This document shows, piece by piece, positions 46,152-55,096 of a stretch of 61,404 nt of DNA (the stretch's first letter is position 1; each line of letters starts with the position of its first letter). The notes beneath the pieces were generated by a model. That model was given only the letters and a program-made list of their open reading frames with translations. It ran no database searches and was not told where the DNA came from. This DNA comes from Bacteroidales bacterium UBA4345 (GTDB taxonomy: Bacteria; Bacteroidota; Bacteroidia; Bacteroidales; Paludibacteraceae), in assembly GCA_002396385.1 (NCBI GenBank), contig DGTD01000030.1, positions 1 through 61,404 on the forward strand, given 5' to 3'. A program made the translations under genes and the position numbers.

Positions 46152-48071
46152 ATGAAAAAACTTTTACTTTCAGCGTTGGCACTTGCCTCTTTCATGCAAG
46201 TCAGCGCATTAGACTATTCAAGCGAGAGCGCTTGTTTGAGTAACAATTACGTCCAGCAGTGGGGAAAGCTGAAACTGGTAGGCAACCAGTTGTCTTCTGA
46301 GAGAGGAGAGCCTGTTCAACTTCGTGGTTGGAGCACACACGGCTACCAGTGGAGTGGTAGGTCTTGTTTCGATGACAAGGGCGACTTCGAGGGTATGAAG
46401 AAGTTTGGTGCGAACATCGCGCGTATTGCCATGTATATCACCGAAGGTGGTAGCGTGAACGACGAGTGGGTTAAGAACTGTATGGACTGGACTGCCGAAC
46501 TGGGTATGTACTGCTTGGTAGACTGGCACATCCTAAATCCGGGTCTCCCTACACAATACGAACAGTATAACCCTAAGGGCTTCTTCCAGAGAATGGTGCA
46601 GTATGCGAAAGACAAGGACTATAAGCACGTGCTTTGGGAAATATGTAACGAGCCTAATGAAGACACCGAGGGAAACATCTACCGCCCATATATTTGGGAA
46701 GACATCCGCGATTATGCAGATGAAATCCTCCCTGCTATCGCAGAAGTTGATCCAGATGCAGTGGTTATTGTAGGTACCCCACAGTGGGACCAGGCTGTTG
46801 TTTTCCCAATGGAATATCCGCTTGAAGACACCTATGGTTTGAACGTGATGTACACATTCCACTATTACGCATGCTCACACGAAGTATATTTGGGCGGTTT
46901 CCAGGCTGCAGCCGGTAACATTCCGCTCTTCGTTACCGAGTGGGGTACAACTGAGCACAAGGGACAGCAGGGTATGTGCAAGGACGAGTCAGATTTGTTG
47001 ATGAACGCTTGTAACGGTGCGAATCTGGGTAACCAGATAATCAGCTGGTGTAACTGGAGTTTCTCTACCGAAGGTGGTGAGTCAAAATCTCTGAATAGCG
47101 CTAACAACTATAACGAAGGCAATTTGAGCAACTCTGGTAAATACATTGTACAGCAGTTGCGTAAAGGCGACGTTACCTCTATGCCTAAAGCTTCAACCCC
47201 ATACAAGGGCGAGGCTCAGAAAATCACCCGTTCTGGTGTTTCTATCCTCAACCCAGAGTTGTATGACGAAGGTGGAGAGGGTGTAGCTTATCACGAATTC
47301 GACGCACAGTGGTTGTGGGACCAGTTCAACATGTGTCAGGCTTCAATTGGTGAAGGCAAGATGGATAAGAACTTCCGTTCTGACGATTGTGTCGACGTTG
47401 CTTATGTAGACGATGACCACACTTACTGCAACATTGGTTACATTGTAGAAGGTGAATGGGTAAAATATACTGTAGATGTAGAAGAACCTGGTTATTACGA
47501 GATGGTTCCTCTTGCTAACGCACACAAGTCTGAAAACGTTATTGCAATTTCTGTTGATGGCCAAAATGCTATCCGTGATTTGAACGATAAAGAAAATACA
47601 AAAATTGGTGCTATTCGTTTGAAAATTAACGGTACTCCACAGAACGATGGCGGTTATAACGACTGGGGTGAGACCAAGTTCTACTCTAAGTACGATGGTA
47701 AGAAGGAAGAAGCTGCTAACTATGGTATCTACTTCCCTAAAGCTGGCAAGCAGGTATTGTCAATCGCATTCATGACCGAATGTGCAGGTCTTAGCCAAAT
47801 CAAGTTCATTCCTGAAGACCACGCTGGTGTAGAAGAAGTTGAGGCAGAAGCTGTTGCAAGCATCTATCCTAACCCATCTGTAGACGGTAACTTCACCGTA
47901 GAGGCAGAGGGCAAGGCCGATGTAGTTGTTTACGACCTCGTTGGCAACACTGTTTACTCTACTACTGTTAACGGTGGCGAGGAAGTAAAGGCTAACCTCA
48001 AGTCTGGTGTTTACGCTGTAAAGGTTACTACTAACGGTGCAACTAACGTTTCTAAGTTGGTTGTTCGTTAA
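46152..48071 (+). CDS. T9SS-exported GH5 cellulase (endo-beta-1,4-glucanase) with carbohydrate-binding module
   Basis: 639 residues. Signal peptide MKKLLLSALALASFMQVSA; GH5 catalytic domain at about 30-330 with QLRGWSTHG near its start, acid/base Glu167 in ICNEPN and nucleophile Glu263 in FVTEWGT. It is closest in pattern to subfamily GH5_2 endoglucanases. Residues about 365-555 form a CBM6-like jelly roll (SDDCVDVAYVDDDHTYCNIGYIVEGEWVKYTV...). Residues about 560-639 are a T9SS type A sorting domain (VASIYPNPSVDGNFTVEA...GVYAVKVTT...SKLVVR). It should hydrolyse cellulose or mixed-linkage glucan outside the cell. Strong own promoter and terminator make it monocistronic; it has the highest codon regularity of the region, suggesting good expression. 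Confidence 0.93.
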   Translation: MKKLLLSALALASFMQVSALDYSSESACLSNNYVQQWGKLKLVGNQLSSERGEPVQLRGWSTHGYQWSGRSCFDDKGDFEGMKKFGANIARIAMYITEGGSVNDEWVKNCMDWTAELGMYCLVDWHILNPGLPTQYEQYNPKGFFQRMVQYAKDKDYKHVLWEICNEPNEDTEGNIYRPYIWEDIRDYADEILPAIAEVDPDAVVIVGTPQWDQAVVFPMEYPLEDTYGLNVMYTFHYYACSHEVYLGGFQAAAGNIPLFVTEWGTTEHKGQQGMCKDESDLLMNACNGANLGNQIISWCNWSFSTEGGESKSLNSANNYNEGNLSNSGKYIVQQLRKGDVTSMPKASTPYKGEAQKITRSGVSILNPELYDEGGEGVAYHEFDAQWLWDQFNMCQASIGEGKMDKNFRSDDCVDVAYVDDDHTYCNIGYIVEGEWVKYTVDVEEPGYYEMVPLANAHKSENVIAISVDGQNAIRDLNDKENTKIGAIRLKINGTPQNDGGYNDWGETKFYSKYDGKKEEAANYGIYFPKAGKQVLSIAFMTECAGLSQIKFIPEDHAGVEEVEAEAVASIYPNPSVDGNFTVEAEGKADVVVYDLVGNTVYSTTVNGGEEVKANLKSGVYAVKVTTNGATNVSKLVVR

Positions 48072-48095
48072 TCGGTAACCTCCTTTATAAATATA

Positions 48096-48130
48096 GCGGG
48101 CAGACTCTTGGTAGTCTGTCCGCTTTTTTA
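48096..48130 (+). terminator. Intrinsic terminator of the GH5 gene
   Basis: GCGGGCAGACT/AGTCTGTCCGC, an 11-bp stem with one wobble and a 6-base loop, followed by seven T. It lies 24 bp after the stop at 48071. The rest of the gap up to 48331 shows no gene. Confidence 0.92.
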
Positions 48131-48331
48131 TGTCTGTATCTGTTTTATTCAGAAATGGAGTGGTTGGTCTAGAAGAAAACATCTCGTTTCTTTCTTCCTA
48201 ACAGTTTTCAGTAATTGTTACTAGTCTCAAAACATTTTTTTTGGTGTGCCATCTTTTCTGCAAAAAGGCGTTATCTTGCACATTCTGTACCGAAGGTTTT
48301 GTAGCTTTTGATAGTCTGAAATGCACTGGTT

Positions 48332-48364
48332 GAAAAAAGGCGTATCGTTTTTTCGATACGCCTT
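48332..48364 (-). terminator. Intrinsic terminator of the DUF805 gene
   Basis: AAGGCGTATCG-TTTTTT-CGATACGCCTT, an 11-bp perfect stem. On the minus strand the sequence continues with TTTT. It lies 23 bp after the stop at 48388. Confidence 0.9.
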
Positions 48365-48387
48365 AGTTCCGGTTAGAGAGTTTTAGG

Positions 48388-48813
48388 TCAGATTACCAAG
48401 TCACCTCCCATGTTTTCAATATCTTTTCTGTTTTCCAGAAAACTATTATTGTTTTCGTCGTAACCTTCCGGATTTCCGTATTTGTTTGGCAGCGGATCCG
48501 ATTTTACAAGCATCAGGTATAATACATAGAAAATTCCGATAATGGTGAAAACCCATAAGTAGTTTTTACCACTTTTGCCCGAGTCGTGCATGCGTCTTAC
48601 AGCCACCGCCAGACTAGGTAACAGGATAGCAATGCTGTAAATTCTACTAAATACATCTTTGTCCACTCCGAAAATAGCAACGTCTAGCAATGCTAGAGCA
48701 AAGCTGACCACTAAGTTAAAGAGAACAAAGTACCAATACTCTGAACGACTTGCGCGGCCTTCAAATTTTGCATACTTTGAGAAGACCGATTTAACAGATT
48801 CTGTAAATGTCAT
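48388..48813 (-). CDS. DUF805 membrane protein
   Basis: 141 residues. The DUF805 pattern is complete: KYAKFEGRASRSEYWYF at 14-30, then three to four membrane helices, with LPSLAVAVRRMHDSGKSG between two of them, and a hydrophilic tail of about 35 residues (NKYGNPEGYDENN...). Inner membrane; function unknown. Single gene with its own terminator. Confidence 0.92.
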   Translation of the reverse strand: MTFTESVKSVFSKYAKFEGRASRSEYWYFVLFNLVVSFALALLDVAIFGVDKDVFSRIYSIAILLPSLAVAVRRMHDSGKSGKNYLWVFTIIGIFYVLYLMLVKSDPLPNKYGNPEGYDENNNSFLENRKDIENMGGDLVI

Positions 48814-48896
48814 AATTGTGTTTGATTATTAAGTTTTTGTTATTGATGTGATATCATTTAGTTGTTCTTCTGTCCAATTAGGGTTAGCCCAAACAA

Positions 48897-49547
48897 TCAA
48901 AATCTATATAGCAGGCAGGTAGCCAGACAGAAATTGTGGAGGTGTGCGTTGTTGTAGAACTGGTATTCCCCTTTTTTACTCATATCGGGGACTTTCACTT
49001 CCTGTTTACCAATGTTGAGCAGTCCGAAATCGGCACCTAAAGCAACCGACCAATGTTTGATGAGTTCCAGTCCGAAACGGAAACCAAGTCCGAAGTCGGC
49101 TTTCTTGTAGATTTTATTGTCAAAAGCATTGTGGTTGTCGTGTATACCGTATGACACATAGGGTCCCAGGTCGGTAAAGAACCGGGCATCGTCTGTCAGC
49201 GTGTAGCGATAGCCGAGGTGGACAGGTAGCGTGAGATAGTAAAGGCGGAGGTCAAGTCCGGTAGTGTCGTCAGAATATCCCTTCATATCGAATATAACAC
49301 CAGAGTTCAGGTAAAAATCTCTACCGAAAACACGTTCGACTCGTATGCCGACGTTAGCTCCGGTAATTGGGCTGACCGTGTTGCCTATAGTTTTCACATC
49401 GACAAGTTTGCAGTTCTGCCTTGCGAAGTTGGCACCTGCCTGTAACTGGAACGACAAAGTGTCGCTGGCATTGGCTTTGAAAACCAATACCGAAAAAAAC
49501 ATGCCGATAAACGAAACGAAATTACGCTTTGACCAAAATAGTGTCAT
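48897..49547 (-). CDS. Outer-membrane beta-barrel protein (PorT/OmpW-like fold)
   Basis: 216 residues. A signal sequence (RNFVSFIGMFFSVLVFKANA) precedes an eight-strand barrel pattern: LQAGANFARQNC, GANVGIRVERVFGRDFYLNSGVIFDMKG, YYLTLPVHLGYRY, FFTDLGPYVSYGI, FGLGFRFGLEL, and a C-terminal aromatic (CLLYRF). This is the Outer membrane protein beta-barrel domain widespread in Bacteroidota (PorT-like). Function not determined. Confidence 0.85.
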   Translation of the reverse strand: MTLFWSKRNFVSFIGMFFSVLVFKANASDTLSFQLQAGANFARQNCKLVDVKTIGNTVSPITGANVGIRVERVFGRDFYLNSGVIFDMKGYSDDTTGLDLRLYYLTLPVHLGYRYTLTDDARFFTDLGPYVSYGIHDNHNAFDNKIYKKADFGLGFRFGLELIKHWSVALGADFGLLNIGKQEVKVPDMSKKGEYQFYNNAHLHNFCLATCLLYRF

Positions 49548-49713
49548 ACTCTTTAATTCTTATCTTTTGCTAAAATACTAATTTATGGTTAAAGTTACAA
49601 AAAAGAAGGTTGAAGCAATTATCAGGAAATAGTGTTCGTTCTGTTTTTGAGCATGGAAACATCAAAAAAAATGGATTTACATATAATTGCGAAAAATGCG
49701 TTAAATTTGTTTT

Positions 49714-50790
49714 ATGAATGGTAAAATACCAAAAACGGAAGGCATTAAGTATACGGGAAGCAAGCTGCTGCTGCTGCCATACATTCTCGGCACAGTTTCA
49801 GAATTGCCGGTACAAACAGTTCTCGATGCTTTTAGCGGCACAACGCGTGTGGCACAGGCATTTGCCCAAATGGGTTACGACACAACAGCCAACGATCTGT
49901 CAGTATGGTCAGAAGTTTTTGCCAATTGTTTCCTGGTAGCCAGACAGCCTGCAGCCTTCTACAAGGAGATTATAGACGAGTTAAATGCCTTGCAAGGGTA
50001 CCGAGGCTGGTTTTCAGAAAATTACGGTGGAGGAGTGACGTCTGTAGAAAAGCGTCCGTTCCAGTTGCACAATACCATGAAACTCGATGCCATACGCGAC
50101 AAGATAGACAGTTACGGGCTGGCATGGCCAGACAAGTGCGTACTGCTCACCAGCCTCATTTATGCGCTCGATAAAGTCGACAATACGTTGGGACACTATT
50201 GTTCATACCTTAAAGAATGGTCGCCGCGTTCATATGCGACCATGAAACTTCTCGTTCCCCACAAATTTCCAATCACAACAAAAAACAAGGCACAACGGAG
50301 CGATGTATTCGATGCTGTAAAGGAGTATCACGATTTGGTGTACCTAGATCCTCCCTATGGGTCGAACAACGAAAAAATGCCTCCAAGTAGGGTTCGCTAC
50401 GCCTCGTACTACCATATATGGAAGACGGTGATACTGAACGACCATCCCTTATTGTTCGGAAAGGCCAACCGCCGGGAAGACAGCCGTGACACGGTATCGT
50501 CGTCTGTATTTGAAGAGTATCGCAGGGGCAAGTCTGGCCGATTCTTGGCTATGGAGGCTATAGAGCGCTTGATAAAGGAAGCAAATGCCCATTACCTGCT
50601 GTTGTCGTATAGTAGCGGTGGGCGTGCCACCAAAAGCGAGTTGAACGATATTCTGAACAGTAATGGGAAACTTTTAAAATCTGTAGAAATCGACTACAAG
50701 AAGAACGTAATGGCGAATATGAAGTGGACCAACCAGTGGACGACCAGTCAAGACAAATATAAAGAATACCTTTTCCTGATAGAGAAGTAG
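49714..50790 (+). CDS. N6-adenine DNA methyltransferase, D12/Dam-like, orphan
   Basis: 358 residues. D12-class order of motifs: KYTGSKLLLLPYI (12-24), SAM-binding DAFSGTTRVA (38-47), ANDLS (59-63), and catalytic DPPYGS (212-217). It methylates adenine N6 in a recognition sequence that cannot be read from the protein. No restriction endonuclease gene is adjacent, so it looks like a solitary enzyme with a regulatory, replication-linked or anti-restriction role. A perfect -7 box TAAATTTG ends at 49709, only 4 bp before the ATG. If this is used, the mRNA would be leaderless or nearly so. It is followed by ~970 bp without a gene. Confidence 0.88.
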   Translation: MNGKIPKTEGIKYTGSKLLLLPYILGTVSELPVQTVLDAFSGTTRVAQAFAQMGYDTTANDLSVWSEVFANCFLVARQPAAFYKEIIDELNALQGYRGWFSENYGGGVTSVEKRPFQLHNTMKLDAIRDKIDSYGLAWPDKCVLLTSLIYALDKVDNTLGHYCSYLKEWSPRSYATMKLLVPHKFPITTKNKAQRSDVFDAVKEYHDLVYLDPPYGSNNEKMPPSRVRYASYYHIWKTVILNDHPLLFGKANRREDSRDTVSSSVFEEYRRGKSGRFLAMEAIERLIKEANAHYLLLSYSSGGRATKSELNDILNSNGKLLKSVEIDYKKNVMANMKWTNQWTTSQDKYKEYLFLIEK

Positions 50791-51230
50791 AGCAGGTGTT
50801 GGGTAAAATGGGTTTAGAAAGAAAAGTTGCGTAAATTTCGTGTTACAGTTTTCGCCTAAAGTGTCCGAAATCAGAACTATTTATTCTTTTTCGGTAAGTA
50901 GAGTGGTGTGGATTCGAGAAAAGTTTTTAATTTTGACATGTGAAACTTATGAGCCAGCTGCTAACTACCGGCAGATTTAGAAATGTGATAGAAGCTGATA
51001 ATTGTAATGATCTGAATGTAAATGCAACTTCATTGTGCTAATCACACGACATCTAAATATAAAGTATAGAAATGCCTGTTCGGTAACTGGTTTTTCAAGT
51101 TTTATTGTGAAGTTTTTCCTCAGCGGAGGGATGTGTCTATGCAAAAATAGACTTTTTTGCTAAAATGGCATAAAAACGGCACATAAATGGTACAGTTTTT
51201 GTATCTTTTTAAACAGATAGTTTTTCTTCA
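50791..51230. other. Gene-free stretch after the methyltransferase
   Basis: About 440 bp with no credible coding frame and no clear terminator; AT-rich with scattered T runs. A TATCTTTT box at 51202-51209 may start the candidate RNA that follows. Confidence 0.4.
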
Positions 51231-51239
51231 TAAATAATT

Positions 51240-51387
51240 GCGTGGGGATTATTGGCCGTGAGGTTAGTGTTCCCAATCTATGCAAACGTGTTTTTATACA
51301 AAATGGGTTTATCCCATTTTTGATTTAATTGGTTAAATAAGGCAAGTGTTATTAGGGCAGCTCGTGAGAGCCGTCCTAATTTTTTTT
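51240..51387 (+). ncRNA. Candidate small RNA ending in an intrinsic terminator
   Basis: Two hairpins lie in a gene-free region: AAAATGGG-TTTAT-CCCATTTT (51300-51320) followed by a short T run, and ATTAGG(GCA)GCTC-GTGA-GAGC(CGT)CCTAAT (51351-51380) followed by seven T. The second is a strong terminator with no gene upstream for 560 bp on this strand, which suggests a short untranslated transcript. A weak TATCTTTT -7-like box lies at 51202-51209. No known RNA family was recognised, and the 5' end is a guess. Confidence 0.35.
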
Positions 51388-51571
51388 GAGGTAACGAAAA
51401 CTTTAATTAGAGGTCTTTCTAAATGAATGAAGAACCGTGATGCGTGTAACCTTTATGAATTCAGAGAAAAGGGAAGAAGAAAAATGATGACCCATTTTCG
51501 TGGAACGAATCGCTTTGATTTGCCAATAATGCCACTTTTTTTGAAAAAAAAGAAAAAAACAGGCGCAGACT

Positions 51572-51602
51572 TTTGAGAATCCAAACAGATTAATTATATT
51601 TG
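51572..51602 (+). promoter_or_regulatory. Promoter (TTTG-N19-TAtaTTTG) of the 51766 gene
   Basis: -33 TTTG at 51572-51575 and -7 TATATTTG at 51595-51602, 19 bp apart. Transcription should start near 51609, leaving a 5' leader of about 155 nt. Confidence 0.75.
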
Positions 51603-51765
51603 TGGTGTAAATAACTAATTGACGTTTTCTTAAACTCTACAAACGGATATAGAAGCAATTCTTTATAGTCCTATCTGAACTTATTTACTAGAATGATCTT
51701 TTACCACTGGACTATTGGTAAATCTTATACTCAAATGGTTTTTTAAACCCCTAATTACAATTACT

Positions 51766-51933
51766 ATGAGATACATTATTACACGAACAACTACAAGTGG
51801 AAACAGTTATGTAAGCAAAGCTCCAACTAAGGACCAGGCTATGGTTTTGGCCGATTATGAAGCGGGAGAATTGGGTACTGCCTCGGTTATTATAACTGAT
51901 ACGCTCACGGGGTTTACCACAAGAGTTAAATAA
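51766..51933 (+). CDS. Small protein of 55 residues, unknown function
   Basis: Start chosen at the ATG at 51766; an upstream ATG/GTG frame from 51715 would add 17 hydrophobic residues (MVNLILKWFFKPLITIT). The protein begins MRYIITRTTTSGNSYVSKAP and continues with TKDQAMVLADYEAGELGTAS, giving a short soluble alpha/beta fold. It has a canonical promoter, a long leader and a strong terminator. This argues that a 55-residue product is really made. No family recognised. Confidence 0.65.
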   Translation: MRYIITRTTTSGNSYVSKAPTKDQAMVLADYEAGELGTASVIITDTLTGFTTRVK

Positions 51934-51962
51934 GAAAAAACTACAGTCTTTATAATATATGG

Positions 51963-52003
51963 GGGGATAGAGAAAAAAACTCTATCCCCTTATTATTTTT
52001 TTT
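51963..52003 (+). terminator. Intrinsic terminator of the 51766 gene
   Basis: GGGGATAGAG-AAAAAAA-CTCTATCCCC, a 10-bp perfect stem, followed by TTATTATTTTTTTT. It lies 29 bp after the stop codon. Confidence 0.95.
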
Positions 52004-52136
52004 CTCGCTTGTGTAGGTTATATTTAATTTTTTAACTACTTTTGTGTGCGATGTTTATAGATCGCAGTGGCCGGTTAAGTTTACCATTTGGTTAAAAACA
52101 GTCCATTATTTGTTTGTCTTCTAGTTTAATAGCGTT

Positions 52137-52814
52137 ATGAGAAAAAAAATGTTTTGGATGGGTTTGCTTTGTTATTCAATCCAGTCTTTTGCTCAAACTT
52201 ATTCGTCAGACAGTCTTGGCGGACACACTTATGTTGACCTTGGGCTTGCCAGCGGAACACTTTGGGCAACCTGCAACGTAGGAGCCGAACGCCCTGAAGA
52301 ATATGGCGGCTACTTCGCTTGGGGTGAGACAACGCAAAAGGACTCTTGCAATTGGGATCGTTATGCGCTTTCCAATGGAGGTCCCGCTAATTTAACCAAA
52401 TACTGTACAGATGAGTTTTTTGGAGTTTCTGACGGACGTACCACGCTACTTCCCGAAGACGATGCCGCTACCGCCAATTGGGGGCCGGGCTGGCGCATGC
52501 CAACCTATAAGGAAATGCAGGAGCTTTTGAACGGCTGTATTTGGGTTTGGACCGATAATTATGCCGGTACCGGTATAAGTGGACGGATGGGAACCTCTAT
52601 TACAACCGGCCAGGTAATTTTCTTGCCAGCTGCCGGTTATAAGGGTTCGGGCCGTTTTTATAGTGTGGGAGATTATGGCGAGTATTGGTCGTCGAGTCTC
52701 GACTCTTCGAGTAGCGATAGCGCGCTTGACATCAGTTTTGTGTCTGGCAACTTCAATGCGTATGGCAACAGCCGTTATAACGGTCAGTCGGTCCGAGCTG
52801 TGGTTGCCCGGTAA
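52137..52814 (+). CDS. FISUMP-domain exported protein
   Basis: 225 residues. Signal peptide MRKKMFWMGLLCYSIQSFAQ, then one complete FISUMP domain with YVDLGLASGTLWATCNVGA, YGGYFAWGET, DDAATANWGPGWRMPT.KEMQELL, IFLPAAGYKGS and the closing YWSSSL...GQSVRAVVAR. Better conserved than the paralogue at 9083. A -7 box TACTTTTG lies at 52037-52044, leaving a ~85-nt leader. Exported, probably surface-attached; biochemical function unknown. Confidence 0.92.
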   Translation: MRKKMFWMGLLCYSIQSFAQTYSSDSLGGHTYVDLGLASGTLWATCNVGAERPEEYGGYFAWGETTQKDSCNWDRYALSNGGPANLTKYCTDEFFGVSDGRTTLLPEDDAATANWGPGWRMPTYKEMQELLNGCIWVWTDNYAGTGISGRMGTSITTGQVIFLPAAGYKGSGRFYSVGDYGEYWSSSLDSSSSDSALDISFVSGNFNAYGNSRYNGQSVRAVVAR

Positions 52815-52877
52815 ACTGTGCGGTTTTTTTGATATAAATCTATCTATTCGATCAGGTTAAAGAACTTACTTTTTTCT

Positions 52878-52903
52878 ACGGATGCAACGAAAGTTACATC
52901 CGT
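52878..52903. promoter_or_regulatory. Imperfect dyad, candidate enhancer site for the sigma-54 promoter
   Basis: ACGGATGCAAC-GAAA-GTTACATCCGT: 10 of 11 positions pair around a 4-base centre. It is not followed by a T run on either strand, so it is not a terminator. It lies about 210-240 bp upstream of the -24/-12 element at 53113-53128, the distance expected for an activator binding site. Confidence 0.45.
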
Positions 52904-53112
52904 GGACTGTTATGCATGAAGTGTTCCATTTTCTGTTAAAATAAACTACCAAAGTTCCACAAAACCACGTTATCGCTATAAAAGTAAAACGGTTGGTGAC
53001 GATAGTCTGTTGTAAAATAAAGTTTTTATTAATTTTCCACTTCCATTTAAAAGCGGTAAAGATTGTGCAAAGAGGGATAGAAAAAAATTAAAAAGCCAAA
53101 TAACAAGGTGTT

Positions 53113-53128
53113 TGGCACGGATATTGCA
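53113..53128 (+). promoter_or_regulatory. Sigma-54 (-24/-12) promoter
   Basis: TGGCACG-GATA-TTGCA matches the sigma-54 consensus TGGCACG-N4-TTGCA at all fixed positions, with the GG and GC doublets exactly 10 bp apart. The predicted transcription start is near 53139, about 54 nt before the ATG at 53193. No TAnnTTTG box with a -33 partner competes in this interval. Confidence 0.85.
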
Positions 53129-53192
53129 CATTTTATGTTTGTTTATGTTGTTAAGTATATTTATATAACATTTTTTTAGAGATTACACTTTT

Positions 53193-55070
53193 ATGCGAAA
53201 ATTGATTTTTCTCGTGTTCCTTGTCGTAGATTTGATGGGTACATCGCTTAGCGCTCAAGTAAAGGAAATCATGAAAAAACCGTGTGGTAGCGGAACCGAA
53301 GAATGTCCCTACCATATAAGTAATGCTGGCGAGATGCTTTATTTTGCAGCTGTCGTTAACGGGAGTAACAGCAGTGTCAAGCAAAATGTTGCAGCTCATG
53401 CAGTGTTAGATAACGATATTGATATGTCGACTGTTTGCAGTGCTAGTTTGGGTTCGTGGGTTTCTATTGGCAATAAGTCAAACGTTTTCACTGGGGTATT
53501 TGACGGACGCAACCATACCATAAACAATCTCTATATATCTGATGCCCCTTACGAAGGAGTTGGTTTGTTTGGAATAGTATCGAAGGCAGAAATCAGCAAC
53601 GTCACTATCGGTTCGGGTGTTGTTTCCAGTAAAACAGTGTCTACGGGCGCATTAGTAGGTGTAGGTAGCGGGAAAATCACCAATTGTCATAATTATGCTA
53701 ACATTACGTCATCCAATAAATTCTGTGGGGGTCTCATCGGATACGCAGGTCAGAACATTTATATATATGGATGCCATAACGAGGGGAATATAACGGGAAC
53801 CAGTAGTGCCAGTTCGTTATTTGGTGTTGGTGGCATAGCTGGGGCTGTCAGTACCGATGGTAAGGTCTCCAACTGCTATAACTTGGGAAATATTACAGGC
53901 AATTCGTCGCGTGTGGGCGGTATTGTTGGAAGTGCGGAAAACTGCATTGTTACAAATTGTTTTTCCTTCGCTGATGTGGAAAGCACGAAAGATGACTTCG
54001 GAGGAGGGTTGTGTGCCATAGCCTCCGATTACTATAAAACGAAGGTTGAACACTCTTTCTTTTATAATGGACTGGGGAAAACCGGACAGCAACCAGATAT
54101 GGCGCATCCGAAATCTGAATTTACAGACGGTACCATTTTCAATTTGCTCAACGAACACACACCAGACTTGTGGCGCCAGGATAATGGGAAGTTGCCTTTT
54201 ATTGTTGAACCGGTGATTACGGTTCCTTCCTATTCTTTTACTCAGGAAACCATCTGTCCCGGTGAAAGTTTCTTTTTTGACGGGAAACTCTTGACTAAGT
54301 CCGGATTGTACATTTCCGGAAACTGTGAATGTGGTGGTGACACATTGAAATTGGTTGTTATCCAGCCGGGGGAAAAGGAGGTAAAGAACATTTGTTATGG
54401 CGACAGTGTTTTGTTCAATGGTAAATACGTTCGTGAGTCGGGCATATATACGGTTTCCAGTTGTGGTGGCGACACGTTGGTACTGATTGTGGGCCAACCA
54501 GGTGTAAAAGAGGAAGAGACTATTTGTTATGGCGACAGTATTTTGTTTAATGGTAAATATATCCACAAAGCCGGCACATATACAGCTGGCGATTGCGACC
54601 AAGACACCTTGGTGTTGCTTGTAATTGAGCCGTCGAAAAGTGAAATAACTGAAACTATAGAAAAGGGTGGAAGTTATAACTTCGGTGGGCAGGAAGTCAC
54701 GGAAAGTGGTTTATATACTTACACTATTGAGGGTGGTGCAGAGAATGGTTGCGACAGTGTTACAATTCTTCATCTGATGGTTGCAACACCGGTAGTTGAC
54801 ATAAATCCGAGAAAACATTTCTCACCAAACAACGATGGTATTGAAGATGTTTGGTTTATAGAAAATATTGAAATCTATCCTGAGGCTGTTGTCCGTATTT
54901 ACAACCGTTGGGGGAAACTCTTGTTCGAAGCCAAGGGGTACGATAACGAAACCAATGCGTGGAAAGGCACTTATCTAGAAGCTGACTGTCCGTCAACTGA
55001 CTATTGGTATGTTATTGACATAGAGAGTATTGACCAGCAAATAATAGGAAATTTGACTCTGGTGAGATAA
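53193..55070 (+). CDS. Type IX secreted (type B, CHU_C) surface protein with GLUG-like repeats
   Basis: 625 residues. Signal peptide MRKLIFLVFLVVDLMGTSLSAQ; a beta-helix region at about 35-310 with GLUG-like words (FTGVFDGRNHTINNLYIS, GVGLFG, GVGGIAGAVSTDGKVSNCYNLGNITG, VGGIVGSAENCIVTNC). Three to four ~45-residue modules follow (ICYGDSVLFNGKYV.ESGIYT..) at about 345-530. The C-terminus is a gliding-motility/CHU_C type B sorting domain (FSPNNDGIEDVWFIENIEIYPEAVV, YNRWGKLLFEAKGY, WKGTY, YWYVIDI). Expected at the cell surface as an adhesin. It is under an apparent sigma-54 promoter and has its own terminator. Confidence 0.9.
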   Translation: MRKLIFLVFLVVDLMGTSLSAQVKEIMKKPCGSGTEECPYHISNAGEMLYFAAVVNGSNSSVKQNVAAHAVLDNDIDMSTVCSASLGSWVSIGNKSNVFTGVFDGRNHTINNLYISDAPYEGVGLFGIVSKAEISNVTIGSGVVSSKTVSTGALVGVGSGKITNCHNYANITSSNKFCGGLIGYAGQNIYIYGCHNEGNITGTSSASSLFGVGGIAGAVSTDGKVSNCYNLGNITGNSSRVGGIVGSAENCIVTNCFSFADVESTKDDFGGGLCAIASDYYKTKVEHSFFYNGLGKTGQQPDMAHPKSEFTDGTIFNLLNEHTPDLWRQDNGKLPFIVEPVITVPSYSFTQETICPGESFFFDGKLLTKSGLYISGNCECGGDTLKLVVIQPGEKEVKNICYGDSVLFNGKYVRESGIYTVSSCGGDTLVLIVGQPGVKEEETICYGDSILFNGKYIHKAGTYTAGDCDQDTLVLLVIEPSKSEITETIEKGGSYNFGGQEVTESGLYTYTIEGGAENGCDSVTILHLMVATPVVDINPRKHFSPNNDGIEDVWFIENIEIYPEAVVRIYNRWGKLLFEAKGYDNETNAWKGTYLEADCPSTDYWYVIDIESIDQQIIGNLTLVR

Positions 55071-55096
55071 AAATCCGTTGGTCGTAGGGGAAACGA

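Noticed and set aside
52878..52903. Terminator of the second FISUMP gene
   Set aside because: The hairpin has no T tract on either strand; an activator-binding dyad fits better.
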